This document shows positions 57,203 through 64,000 of a stretch of 64,000 bases of DNA, in pieces. The notes under the pieces are model-generated. The model saw only the letters and a list, made by a program, of their open reading frames with translations, made no database searches and had not been told where the DNA came from. The first letter of the stretch is position 1. Each line of letters starts with the position of its first letter. A program made the position numbers and the translations under genes. The stretch comes from Mycobacterium sp. SVM_VP21 (GTDB taxonomy: Bacteria; Actinomycetota; Actinomycetes; Mycobacteriales; Mycobacteriaceae). The stretch covers positions 62,001-126,000 of the forward strand of contig CP101406.1 of NCBI GenBank assembly GCA_024758765.1, read 5' to 3'.

Positions 57203-57832
57203 GTGAGGATGTCGCGGCTGGTGCCGATCTTGGCCGTAACGGCAGCGGTGGTGGGCTGCACCCGGCTGGTCGACGGCACGGCGCTGCCACCGGTGGCGCT
57301 GCCGGCTCCCGCCGGCACCGTGGACCTCGGCCGGATCATGCTCGGCACGCCCCGGATGCGGGCCATCGTCGGCGCCGACGAGCAGCTGACGGTCATCCCC
57401 ACCATGGATTCCAGCTCTCCGGTGGACATCGACGACCTCGCCGCCACCATCCCGCCGCCGTGCCGTTTCATCTTCGCCGAGACCGCGGTGTTCGGGTCCG
57501 CGATGACGCGTTTCCACAAGACCACCTACCAGTACCCGCCGAAGGCCGCAATGCTCTCGGAGGGCGCTGCCGTCTACCCCGAAAGCGAGGCCGCCCACCA
57601 CGCTCTCGACGCGCTGGTGGCCACGGTCTCCGAGTGCGCCGACACCTCCGCCGGACCTGGGCTGGTCAGCGACTGGGATGCCAACGAGGAGTCCCTGCGT
57701 ACCCACGCCGGTGATTGTGGCCGGGCCTATCAGGTCAAGTCGGTGGTGCTGTTGGAGGTCACGTACTGCGGCTTTTCGGCGTCCGACGCCGACCTGGTGG
57801 TGACGAACATGGCTTCCGCGGTGCCCGGTTAG
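57203..57832 (+). CDS. lpqA: Lipoprotein LpqA
   Basis: This is a 209-aa exported lipoprotein. The signal peptide MSRLVPILAVTAAVVGC ends in the lipobox VVGC. The mature part is a PknH-type extracellular sensor domain (GTPRMRAIVGADEQLTV, CRFIFAETAVFGSAMTRF, CADTSAGPGLVSDW, CGRAYQVKS, with four cysteines that may pair). It corresponds to M. tuberculosis Rv3016. Starts at GTG 57200, GTG 57203 and ATG 57209 are possible; the -10 spacing favours 57203. Confidence 0.82.
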   Translation: MRMSRLVPILAVTAAVVGCTRLVDGTALPPVALPAPAGTVDLGRIMLGTPRMRAIVGADEQLTVIPTMDSSSPVDIDDLAATIPPPCRFIFAETAVFGSAMTRFHKTTYQYPPKAAMLSEGAAVYPESEAAHHALDALVATVSECADTSAGPGLVSDWDANEESLRTHAGDCGRAYQVKSVVLLEVTYCGFSASDADLVVTNMASAVPG

Positions 57833-57846
57833 GCGCACTTCCCCGC

Positions 57847-57906
57847 GCCGAACGTGCATTCAGGGCGAAAAAATCGCCGCATCGTCGCGCTCAGTACACG
57901 TTCGGC
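57847..57906. terminator. Imperfect palindrome between lpqA and mnmA
   Basis: GCCGAACGTGCATTCAG pairs imperfectly with 57890-57906. It lies between convergent stops and resembles the palindrome at 35405 in sequence. Confidence 0.6.
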
Positions 57907-57907
57907 G

Positions 57908-58996
57908 CTAAGGGCTGACGCTACGCGCCGTGGCGGCGATGGTGGCGCTGGCGATCACTTCGTCGCCGTGCGCGTCCGGCCGGTAGCAGGCCAGGGTCTG
58001 GCCGCGGGCCACGCCGCGCAACGGCTCGCGTAGCCGCACCTGCAACATGTCACCGACCAGTTCGGCTACCGCACCGACCGTCTCACCATGGGCGCGCACC
58101 TGCACCTCGCACTCGACTGGGCCGCGCCACGGCTGCCCCGAGGTGAACACCGGCGCCCGCCCGGTCAGCTCCACCACGTTCAAGTCGGCGGCCGACCCGA
58201 CGGTGACCGTGCCGGTCGCGGCGTCGATACCGGTCACGTAGCGCGGCTGGCCGTCCGGCCCGGGCCCGGCGATGCCCAGACCCTTGCGCTGGCCGATGGT
58301 GAAGCCGTGCACCCCGTCGTGTTCAGCGAGCACCGATCCGCCGGTGTCCACCACAGCTCCGGGCCGTACTCCGATGTGACCGCCGAGGAAGGTGCGAGTG
58401 TCGCCGGTCGGGATGAAGCAGATGTCGTGACTGTCGGGCTTGCTCGCCACCGCCAGGCCGCGTTCGGCGGCTTCGGCGCGGATCTGCGGCTTGGGGGTGT
58501 CCCCGATCGGGAACGCCGCGTGCCGGAGCTGCTCGGCGGAGAGCACCGCGAGCACGTAGGACTGGTCCTTGTCGGCGTCCACCGCGCGGCGCAGTCGACC
58601 GTCGGCGAGCCGGGCATAGTGGCCGGTGGCCACCATGTCGAAACCCAGCGCCAACGCTCGGGCGGCCACCGCAGAGAACTTGATCTTCTCGTTGCACCGC
58701 ATACACGGATTGGGGGTCTCGCCGCGGGCGTAGGACTCGACGAAGTCGTCGATCACCTCGTCCTTGAACTGCTCGGAGAAGTCCCACACATAGAACGGAA
58801 TGCCCAGCACGTCGGCGACGCGGCGGGCGTCATCGGAATCCTCCCGCGAGCAGCACCCCCGCGAGCCGGTGCGAAGGGTGCCCGGGTTACGGGACAGCGC
58901 CAGATGCACACCGACCACCTCGTGGCCGGCGTCGACCATGCGGGCCGCCGCCACCGAGGAGTCCACTCCGCCGCTCATCGCGGCGACCACCTTCAC
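57908..58996 (-). CDS. mnmA: tRNA-specific 2-thiouridylase
   Basis: This is a 362-aa MnmA that makes the 2-thio group of wobble U34 in tRNA-Glu, -Gln and -Lys. The PP-loop [11 protein letters not shown] is at residue 9, and the catalytic cysteines are in [12 protein letters not shown] and [12 protein letters not shown]. It overlaps iscS, the sulfur donor gene, by 4 nt. Confidence 0.95.
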   Translation of the reverse strand: MKVVAAMSGGVDSSVAAARMVDAGHEVVGVHLALSRNPGTLRTGSRGCCSREDSDDARRVADVLGIPFYVWDFSEQFKDEVIDDFVESYARGETPNPCMRCNEKIKFSAVAARALALGFDMVATGHYARLADGRLRRAVDADKDQSYVLAVLSAEQLRHAAFPIGDTPKPQIRAEAAERGLAVASKPDSHDICFIPTGDTRTFLGGHIGVRPGAVVDTGGSVLAEHDGVHGFTIGQRKGLGIAGPGPDGQPRYVTGIDAATGTVTVGSAADLNVVELTGRAPVFTSGQPWRGPVECEVQVRAHGETVGAVAELVGDMLQVRLREPLRGVARGQTLACYRPDAHGDEVIASATIAATARSVSP

Positions 58997-60192
58997 CGGG
59001 CCACCCTCATCGCGCTCACTCCCGCGGCAGCCAGCATCGCCTGGCGGGCCCGGTCCACCGCGCCGGGCAGCACGGCCAGCACAGCGTCGACGTCACCGTC
59101 GACGCTGGTGTGCCCCAACGACAGTCGCAGCGATCCGCGGGCCGCGACCGGGTCGGCGCCCATCGCGGTCAGCACGTGCGAGGGCTGCGGCACACCGGCA
59201 GTGCAGGCAGATCCGGTGGAGCATTCGATGCCGTTGGCGTCCAGCAGCATCAGCAGCGAGTCGCCTTCGCAGCCGGCGAAGGTGAAGTGTGCGTTGCCGG
59301 GCAGGCGTTGGGTGCGCGACCCGTTGACCCGGGTGTCGTCGATCCTGGCGAGCACTCCGTCGATGAGCCGGTCGCGCAGGCCCGCAACCCGGTCGGCGGT
59401 GGCCTCCAACGAGTCCACGGCAACCTGGAGCGCCGCTGCCATGCCGACCGCTCCGGCGACATCGGCTGTGCCGGAACGGATGTCACGCTCTTGTCCCCCG
59501 CCGTGCGTGAGCGGGACGCAGGTCACGTCACGACGAATCAGCAGTGCGCCGGTCCCGCACGGCCCGCCGAACTTGTGGGCGGTCAGGCTCAGCGCGGACA
59601 GCCCGCTGGCGCCGAAGTCGACGGGCAGCTGCCCGACGGCCTGGACGGCGTCGGAGTGCATCGGCACCCCGAACTGCGTGGCGATCGCGGCCAGTTCAGC
59701 GACCGGCAGGACCGTTCCGACTTCATTGTTGGCCCACATCGCCGACACCAGGGCGACGTCGTCGGCCCGGCCGTCGTCCAATTCCTCGCGTAGCGCCTCC
59801 GGTGACACCGACCCGTCGGCGTGGGTGGGCAGCCAGGTGATCTCGGCGCCCTCGTGTTCGGCGAGCCAGCCCACCGCATCCAGCACGGCGTGGTGCTCGA
59901 CCTCGGTGGTGATGATCCGGCGCCGCTGCGCATCGGCGTCGCGGCGCGCCCAGTAGATGCCCTTGACGGCCAGGTTGTCGCCGTCGGTGCCGCCGGAGGT
60001 GAACACCACCTCAGACGGGCGCGCACCCAGCCGTGCGGCGATGGACTCCCGGGACTCCTCCATCCGGCGGCGCGCGGCGCGGCCGGCGGCGTGCAGCGAA
60101 GAGGCGTTTCCGACAGTGCCCAGCACAGCTGCCATCGCCTCGATGGCCTGCGGGTGCATCGGGGTGGTGGCTGCGTGATCCAGATAGACCAT
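58993..60192 (-). CDS. iscS: Cysteine desulfurase
   Basis: This is a 399-aa class V PLP enzyme. PLP Lys is in [11 protein letters not shown], and the catalytic Cys in [11 protein letters not shown]. It mobilises sulfur from cysteine for tRNA thiolation and Fe-S assembly. [11 protein letters not shown] at 60192 is the family start; an open frame runs on upstream. A TATCCT box lies nine bases before the ATG. Confidence 0.93.
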   Translation of the reverse strand: MVYLDHAATTPMHPQAIEAMAAVLGTVGNASSLHAAGRAARRRMEESRESIAARLGARPSEVVFTSGGTDGDNLAVKGIYWARRDADAQRRRIITTEVEHHAVLDAVGWLAEHEGAEITWLPTHADGSVSPEALREELDDGRADDVALVSAMWANNEVGTVLPVAELAAIATQFGVPMHSDAVQAVGQLPVDFGASGLSALSLTAHKFGGPCGTGALLIRRDVTCVPLTHGGGQERDIRSGTADVAGAVGMAAALQVAVDSLEATADRVAGLRDRLIDGVLARIDDTRVNGSRTQRLPGNAHFTFAGCEGDSLLMLLDANGIECSTGSACTAGVPQPSHVLTAMGADPVAARGSLRLSLGHTSVDGDVDAVLAVLPGAVDRARQAMLAAAGVSAMRVAR

Positions 60193-60201
60193 GACCTGCC
60201 C

Positions 60202-60207
60202 AGGATA
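60202..60207 (-). promoter_or_regulatory. -10 box TATCCT of iscS-mnmA
   Basis: On the minus strand TATCCT ends nine bases before the iscS ATG. It lies in the 62-bp gap to the acyltransferase gene, so iscS-mnmA can be transcribed alone. Confidence 0.5.
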
Positions 60208-60254
60208 CCGGGCACCTGCGGCTGCCCCGGCGCTGCGGCGGGCGGCCGCGCTGC

Positions 60255-61073
60255 TCAACAGGCGATGCGGACTCGTCGGCGCGGCCGCACCCGCCAGCCC
60301 GCCGCCGCCTGGCAACGAGCGGCGAGCTCACGCCGATCCGTTCCTGGCAACTGCAAGGCCGCGACATGCACCTGCGCGATGGTGCGGCGCGCGGTGATCA
60401 GACGCCGCATCGAAGCCAGCAGGCTGTCGTCTCCGACAAACGCCGGCACGGTCGACGGCGCCCCGTCCGGGTGGTGATAGGTGAGCTGCAAGGGCTGCAC
60501 CGGGCGACCCGCATCCACGGCGGCCTGGAACATCGCCGGATAGAACCGGCCGTGGGCCCGTCCGCACCAGGTGGTGCCCTCCGGGAACGCCACGACCGTG
60601 CGACCGGCCCGCAATCGGGCCGCCACCGTCTCCACCACCACCGGCAACCCACGCAGACTGTCTCGTTCGATGGGGATGATCCGCATCAGGCGGGCCAGCG
60701 CTCCGATGCCGGGCCAGCTGATCAAATCGGCGCGCGCCACGAACGTGCCCGGCGACACCGCACCGATGACGAACACGTCCAGCCAGGACACGTGCGGGCT
60801 GACCACCAACATGCCGCGCAGGTTGCGTACCGGCCCGCCGGTCGTCGTCACCCGCACCCCGAAGCAGCGCAGCACCACCCGGCAGGCGCCGCGCTGCAGC
60901 TGGACACGGCCTGGAATCGGCACCGCCAGCAGTGGCAGCAGCGGCGCCAGCAGCACCACCAGCGCCAGTCGCAGCGCCACCACACCCGGGAAGGGCCGCT
61001 CACTGCCGCTGCGGACGCATCGCGGCGTGCAGACGGCCCGGGGCGCCCACGCGTTCACAGCCGTTTGGTTCAC
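60255..61073 (-). CDS. 1-acylglycerol-3-phosphate acyltransferase-like protein (Rv3026c-like)
   Basis: This is a 272-aa PlsC-family acyltransferase. An N-terminal hydrophobic segment ([21 protein letters not shown]) anchors it. The HX4D motif is HVSWLD, and the substrate motif is FPEGTTW. It would acylate lysophosphatidate or a related lipid. The gene overlaps the upstream GNAT gene by 4 nt, like the M. tuberculosis Rv3026c-Rv3027c pair. Confidence 0.87.
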   Translation of the reverse strand: MNQTAVNAWAPRAVCTPRCVRSGSERPFPGVVALRLALVVLLAPLLPLLAVPIPGRVQLQRGACRVVLRCFGVRVTTTGGPVRNLRGMLVVSPHVSWLDVFVIGAVSPGTFVARADLISWPGIGALARLMRIIPIERDSLRGLPVVVETVAARLRAGRTVVAFPEGTTWCGRAHGRFYPAMFQAAVDAGRPVQPLQLTYHHPDGAPSTVPAFVGDDSLLASMRRLITARRTIAQVHVAALQLPGTDRRELAARCQAAAGWRVRPRRRVRIAC

Positions 61074-61978
61074 GCGTGTGCAGCAGTGTCGGCAGCCTCA
61101 GGAGCTCCCGCCACCACCGACGCCGCGGACACCGACCGCAGTCGGCGCAGGTAGCGAGTGTCGGCCTCGCTGCGGCGCAGCAGAGCCGGAAAGTCCCCCA
61201 CCCCGAAGGCCGGGTCGTGGGCCGGCTCGCCGCAGACCCGCGCGCCCAGGCGCAGGTAGCCCCGCAGCAGCGGTGGCATGGTGGGGCGTGTCGGCGGCGC
61301 GATCTCGTCGAGGCCCTTGCCGTCGACCACCACCGGCCGATACGGAGTCACCTGGTACGGAGAGGCGTGCCGGCGCCGCACGAAGTCGCGGATGCCCCGG
61401 ATCTGGCTACCGGGGGCGCCCTCGCCGCACACCGGCACCGAGACGCAGCCGGTGATGTAGTCGTACTGGTAGCGGTCCAGGTAAGCCAGGATTCCGGCCC
61501 ACATCAGCAGCACGACCGCACCGTTGCGGTGGCCCGGGCGGACCACCGCGCGGCCCATCTCGACCAGCGACGGCCGCAGCGGGTCCAGCGCGGTGACATC
61601 GAATTCCATTGCGCTGTAAAGGCCTCCGGCGGCGATAGCGCCGGTGGGAGGAAGCATGCGGTAGCAGCCGACCAGCCCTCCGGAGTCATCGTCGCGCACC
61701 AGCAGGTGGTCGCAGTATTCGTCGAAATGGTCGGCGTCCAGGCCGGGGCGGCCGGTGCCGGTGTCGGTCAGGGTAAAGCCCGGCTCGGTGCTGAAGACCT
61801 CGAATCGCATCCGCTGCGCGGCTTCGATCATGGCGGCGTCGGTGGACAACAGCAGCGAGTAGCGGGGGTTGTCGGTCCCGGAAGCGGGAGAATCGGTGGC
61901 GGGCTCAGGGGCGATGAGAACAGAACCAGTGCTCACACTCGCCACGCTCGCGCAGCCAGGCAGCGACGAGGCAATCAC
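61070..61978 (-). CDS. GNAT/OlsB-type N-acyltransferase (Rv3027c-like)
   Basis: This is a 302-aa protein of the hemolysin-like/ornithine N-acyltransferase family (RFEVFSTEPGF, DADHFDEYCDHLLVRD, VGCYRMLPP, MEFDVTALDPLRPSLVEMGRAVV). With the adjacent PlsC-type enzyme it may make an acyl-amino-acid lipid, by analogy with OlsB-OlsA; this is inference. The first 40 residues are low-complexity, so the start may be further downstream. Confidence 0.82.
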   Translation of the reverse strand: MIASSLPGCASVASVSTGSVLIAPEPATDSPASGTDNPRYSLLLSTDAAMIEAAQRMRFEVFSTEPGFTLTDTGTGRPGLDADHFDEYCDHLLVRDDDSGGLVGCYRMLPPTGAIAAGGLYSAMEFDVTALDPLRPSLVEMGRAVVRPGHRNGAVVLLMWAGILAYLDRYQYDYITGCVSVPVCGEGAPGSQIRGIRDFVRRRHASPYQVTPYRPVVVDGKGLDEIAPPTRPTMPPLLRGYLRLGARVCGEPAHDPAFGVGDFPALLRRSEADTRYLRRLRSVSAASVVAGAPEAADTAAHA

Positions 61979-62032
61979 GGCATGACATGTCGGTGCACGC
62001 TTGGTGACGAATTGTCGCGGCGCTCATCGGCG

Positions 62033-62090
62033 CGAACAGACACAGAGTCGCATTCAAACTGCTCGCGTCGTGCGATTCTGTGACTGCTCG
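62033..62090. terminator. Palindrome between GNAT and SDR genes
   Basis: CGAACAGACACAGAGTCGCA pairs with 62071-62090 with about three mismatches. It follows the SDR stop on the minus strand and belongs to the same family as those at 13281 and 50919. Confidence 0.65.
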
Positions 62091-62098
62091 CTGCGAGA

Positions 62099-62827
62099 TC
62101 AGGCGGCGACTCCGCCACCGTCGGCATGCAGGGTTGATCCGGTGATGAAGCTGGACCGCGGCGAAGCCAGAAACAGCACAGCCTCAGCGATCTCGCTGGC
62201 ACGCGCGGTGCGCCCGAGCGGAAGGGCCCGACCCAGTTCGTCGTTGACGTCGCCCCATTCGGCGACGACCCCCTCGGTGGCGGTCGGTCCCGGGGCCACA
62301 CTGTTGACGCGTACTCCATGCGGGCCGAATTCAGCAGCCCAGGTGCGCGTCAGCGACTCCAACGCGGCTTTGGAGGCGCTGTAACTCGACGCACCGGGAA
62401 CACCCTTGAAAGCGACCATGCTGGTGACGTTGACGATGCTGCCGCGCCCGCGCCGCAACATGCCCGGCGCCAAGGCGGCGACCAGGAAGTAGGCGCCGCG
62501 CACGTTGGTGTCGAACGTCGACTCGAACGACGCCACATCCTGTTCCACGGTCAGCGCGCCGGGGAAACTGGCCGCGTTGTTCACCACGATGTCCAGGCCG
62601 TCGCCGCATTGCCGCACCAAGGATTTCACCGACTCGAGGTCGGCGAGATCCGCTGCCACGAATCGCACTGCGCCGCCGAGTTCGGCGACCGCGGCCGCAC
62701 CGCGCTGTGCCGAGCGGCCGGTGATGATCACCTCGGCACCGTGCCGCGCCAGCAGTCGCGCCGATTCGAGTCCGATGCCCGCGGTCCCACCTGTCACCAG
62801 CGCCGTCTGACCCGCCAGCTCGTTCAT
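62099..62827 (-). CDS. SDR-family oxidoreductase
   Basis: This is a 242-aa classical short-chain dehydrogenase with TGGTAGIG, NNAAS, Ser in VTSMVAFKG and YSASK. The substrate is unknown. ATG 62827 overlaps the stop of the NmrA-like gene by 4 nt. In M. tuberculosis this position holds the electron-transfer flavoprotein genes, so this is a replacement. Confidence 0.85.
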   Translation of the reverse strand: MNELAGQTALVTGGTAGIGLESARLLARHGAEVIITGRSAQRGAAAVAELGGAVRFVAADLADLESVKSLVRQCGDGLDIVVNNAASFPGALTVEQDVASFESTFDTNVRGAYFLVAALAPGMLRRGRGSIVNVTSMVAFKGVPGASSYSASKAALESLTRTWAAEFGPHGVRVNSVAPGPTATEGVVAEWGDVNDELGRALPLGRTARASEIAEAVLFLASPRSSFITGSTLHADGGGVAA

Positions 62828-63567
62828 TGCGCCGCCTGCCAATCGGCCAGCCGGGTGGTCGCCAGGGTCGCGCCGTCGCCGGTGACCAGGCCGGTGGCGC
62901 CGATCTTGGTGCCGAAGTAGAGCGCGGCGGGGTCGACGACGATCGGAAGGTCCTCGCCTCGATGGGCCAGCACCAGAGCGGCCAGTTCGGCGAAGGTCAG
63001 CTTCTGCGGGCCACCGATGTCGATGATCCCGTCGACGGGCGCGGCCTGAGCGGCGCGCGCCATTTCGGCGGCCACCTCGGCACCGGCGATCGGCTGAATC
63101 AGGCCTTCGGGGGCCCGGACTTCGCCGTCGACCGTGATCGACGCAACGATGCCGTCGGCGAACTCGTGGAACTGAGTGGCACGCACGATGGTGTAGGGCA
63201 ATCCGGAATCGGCGATGATCCGTTCCTGGGCGACCTTGGCGCGCATGTAGCCACTGTCGGGCAGGCCATCGGCGTTCACGATGGACAGCACGACGTAGTG
63301 GCCGACGTCAGCTGCTTTGGCCGCGGCCACCAGGTTGGTGGTGGACTTGGTGAAGAACTCCAGCACCGGGCCGTCGGCGAAATCCGGTGAGTTGACCACG
63401 TCGACCAGCACGTCAGCGCTCGACAGGGCGTCGGCCAGGCCGTCGCCGGTCAGCACGTCGACACCCGTACTGCGAGCAGCGGCCACGGTCTCATGGCCGG
63501 CGGCGCGCAGCAGCTCGACGACCTTGGTACCGATCTGCCCGCTGGCACCCATCACAGTGATCTTCAT
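62824..63567 (-). CDS. NmrA/atypical-SDR NAD(P)-binding protein
   Basis: This is a 247-aa protein with N-terminal GASGQIGTKVVELLRAAGH and the NmrA-type layout (VDVVNSPDF, VGHYVVLSIVNADG, MRAKVAQERIIADSGLPYTIVRATQFHEF). It lacks the catalytic Tyr-Lys pair of classical SDRs, so it may sense NADP or act as a quinone- or flavin-type reductase. It is co-transcribed with the SDR gene. ATG 63567 is the first codon of the conserved region. Confidence 0.82.
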   Translation of the reverse strand: MKITVMGASGQIGTKVVELLRAAGHETVAAARSTGVDVLTGDGLADALSSADVLVDVVNSPDFADGPVLEFFTKSTTNLVAAAKAADVGHYVVLSIVNADGLPDSGYMRAKVAQERIIADSGLPYTIVRATQFHEFADGIVASITVDGEVRAPEGLIQPIAGAEVAAEMARAAQAAPVDGIIDIGGPQKLTFAELAALVLAHRGEDLPIVVDPAALYFGTKIGATGLVTGDGATLATTRLADWQAAQ

Positions 63568-63667
63568 CCTCGACACACCCTCTCTGCTGAGCACGATTGC
63601 GATACCTCGACCCTGGCATCGCACCGCCCGTGGGGAAACCCCGGAAAGTCCGTAGTCTGCTCCCCGG

Positions 63668-64000
63668 TCAGGGGCCAACGGAGGTGTCGCGCAACTCCCG
63701 GCGCGAGCGGATCCCGAGCTTGGCGAAGACCTTGCGCAGATGCCATTCGACGGTGTGGGCACTGATGAACAACTGCGCCGCGATCTCGACATTGGTCAGG
63801 CCGGCCCCGGCCAGCTCGGCGATCTGCTGCTCCTGTGGTGTCATGACGTCACCGGCGGCCGCGGGCCTGCTGCTGACCTTGTCCCCGATCGCCTGCAGTT
63901 CCCGACGGCTGCGCTGCACGAAGGCCTGTGCCCCGAAACCGGTGAACATCTCGTGGGCGGTGCGCAGCTGCTGGCGCGCGTCGCCACGTCGCTTCTCCCG
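63668..64000 (-). CDS. LuxR-family regulator, C-terminal part (partial)
   Basis: The minus-strand frame enters from the right edge and is open for 110 codons. It ends with a LuxR HTH (MTPQEQQIAELAGAGLTNVEI, then FISAHTVEWHLRKVFAKLGI). The preceding RGDARQQLRTAHEMFTGFGA is the junction typical of large AAA-type LuxR (LAL) regulators. It lies 100 bp upstream of the NmrA-SDR pair on the same strand and may regulate it. Confidence 0.85.
   Translation of the reverse strand, partial: REKRRGDARQQLRTAHEMFTGFGAQAFVQRSRRELQAIGDKVSSRPAAAGDVMTPQEQQIAELAGAGLTNVEIAAQLFISAHTVEWHLRKVFAKLGIRSRRELRDTSVGP

Overview
The window is high-GC actinobacterial chromosome and most probably a non-tuberculous mycobacterium. 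The backbone follows the Mycobacterium tuberculosis order from ppk to the iscS/plsC region: ppk-mutT1-hupB-leuDC, an IclR regulator, an F420-type oxidoreductase, tRNA-Glu/tRNA-Gln, gltX, leuB-serA, ilvBNC, cfp6, lppZ, gatB, pfkA, gatAC, ligA, lpqA, mnmA and iscS. It also carries mycobacterial hallmarks: HupB with a Lys/Ala tail, a PE-PPE-domain hydrolase, a GjpA-like secreted protein, and many start codons lying 6-9 nt after a TANNNT -10 box, as in leaderless mRNAs. The species cannot be fixed from the sequence alone.

Region 1 (1-9.3 kb) is conserved housekeeping: nucleotide sanitation, nucleoid protein, leucine biosynthesis with its divergent IclR regulator and a palindromic operator, two tRNAs and glutamyl-tRNA synthetase, then a fumarylacetoacetase-like hydrolase and an MFS transporter.

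Region 2 (9.4-30.5 kb) is a roughly 21 kb accessory block between the MFS gene and leuB. It has four parts. (a) ectABCD, for ectoine and 5-hydroxyectoine, plus a DUF3830 gene; EctA carries a 2 x 19-residue in-frame tandem insertion. (b) An uncommon module with an amidase, a D-2-hydroxyacid dehydrogenase, two paralogous maleate-isomerase/Asp-Glu-racemase proteins and a GntR regulator. (c) An eleven-gene operon in which nearly every junction is a 4-nt overlap: Rieske dioxygenase alpha and beta, an 86-aa orphan, a dihydrodiol dehydrogenase, a class II aldolase-type decarboxylase, then pcaH-G-B-L-I-J. It reads as a phthalate-like acid to protocatechuate to 3-oxoadipyl-CoA route, with a divergent IclR gene, paired 12-bp operator-like repeats and a convergent PucR regulator. 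(d) A secreted PE-PPE-domain hydrolase at the right edge.

Region 3 (30.5-39.1 kb) holds leuB-serA, a DUF4262 protein, a CrtI-like FAD oxidoreductase and ilvB-ilvN-ilvC. The ilv operon is preceded by a 16-codon Leu/Val-rich leader peptide and an intrinsic terminator, a classical branched-chain amino acid attenuator.

Region 4 (39.1-64 kb) is mostly conserved: a TetR-hydrolase pair, cfp6, a DoxX protein, lppZ, a GjpA-like protein, a Tat-exported metallophosphoesterase, gatB, a TenA-like protein, pfkA, gatCA, an ACT-domain protein, ligA, a methionine-synthase-like protein, lpqA, iscS-mnmA, an acyltransferase and a GNAT gene, then an SDR/NmrA pair and the C-terminus of a LuxR regulator.

Cross-cutting signals include a dispersed GC-rich repeat sitting exactly on the promoters of three unrelated leaderless genes, a family of related long-armed palindromes behind genes, and very short divergent intergenic regions holding two leaderless promoters. 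No transposase, integrase, CRISPR array or rRNA was seen.
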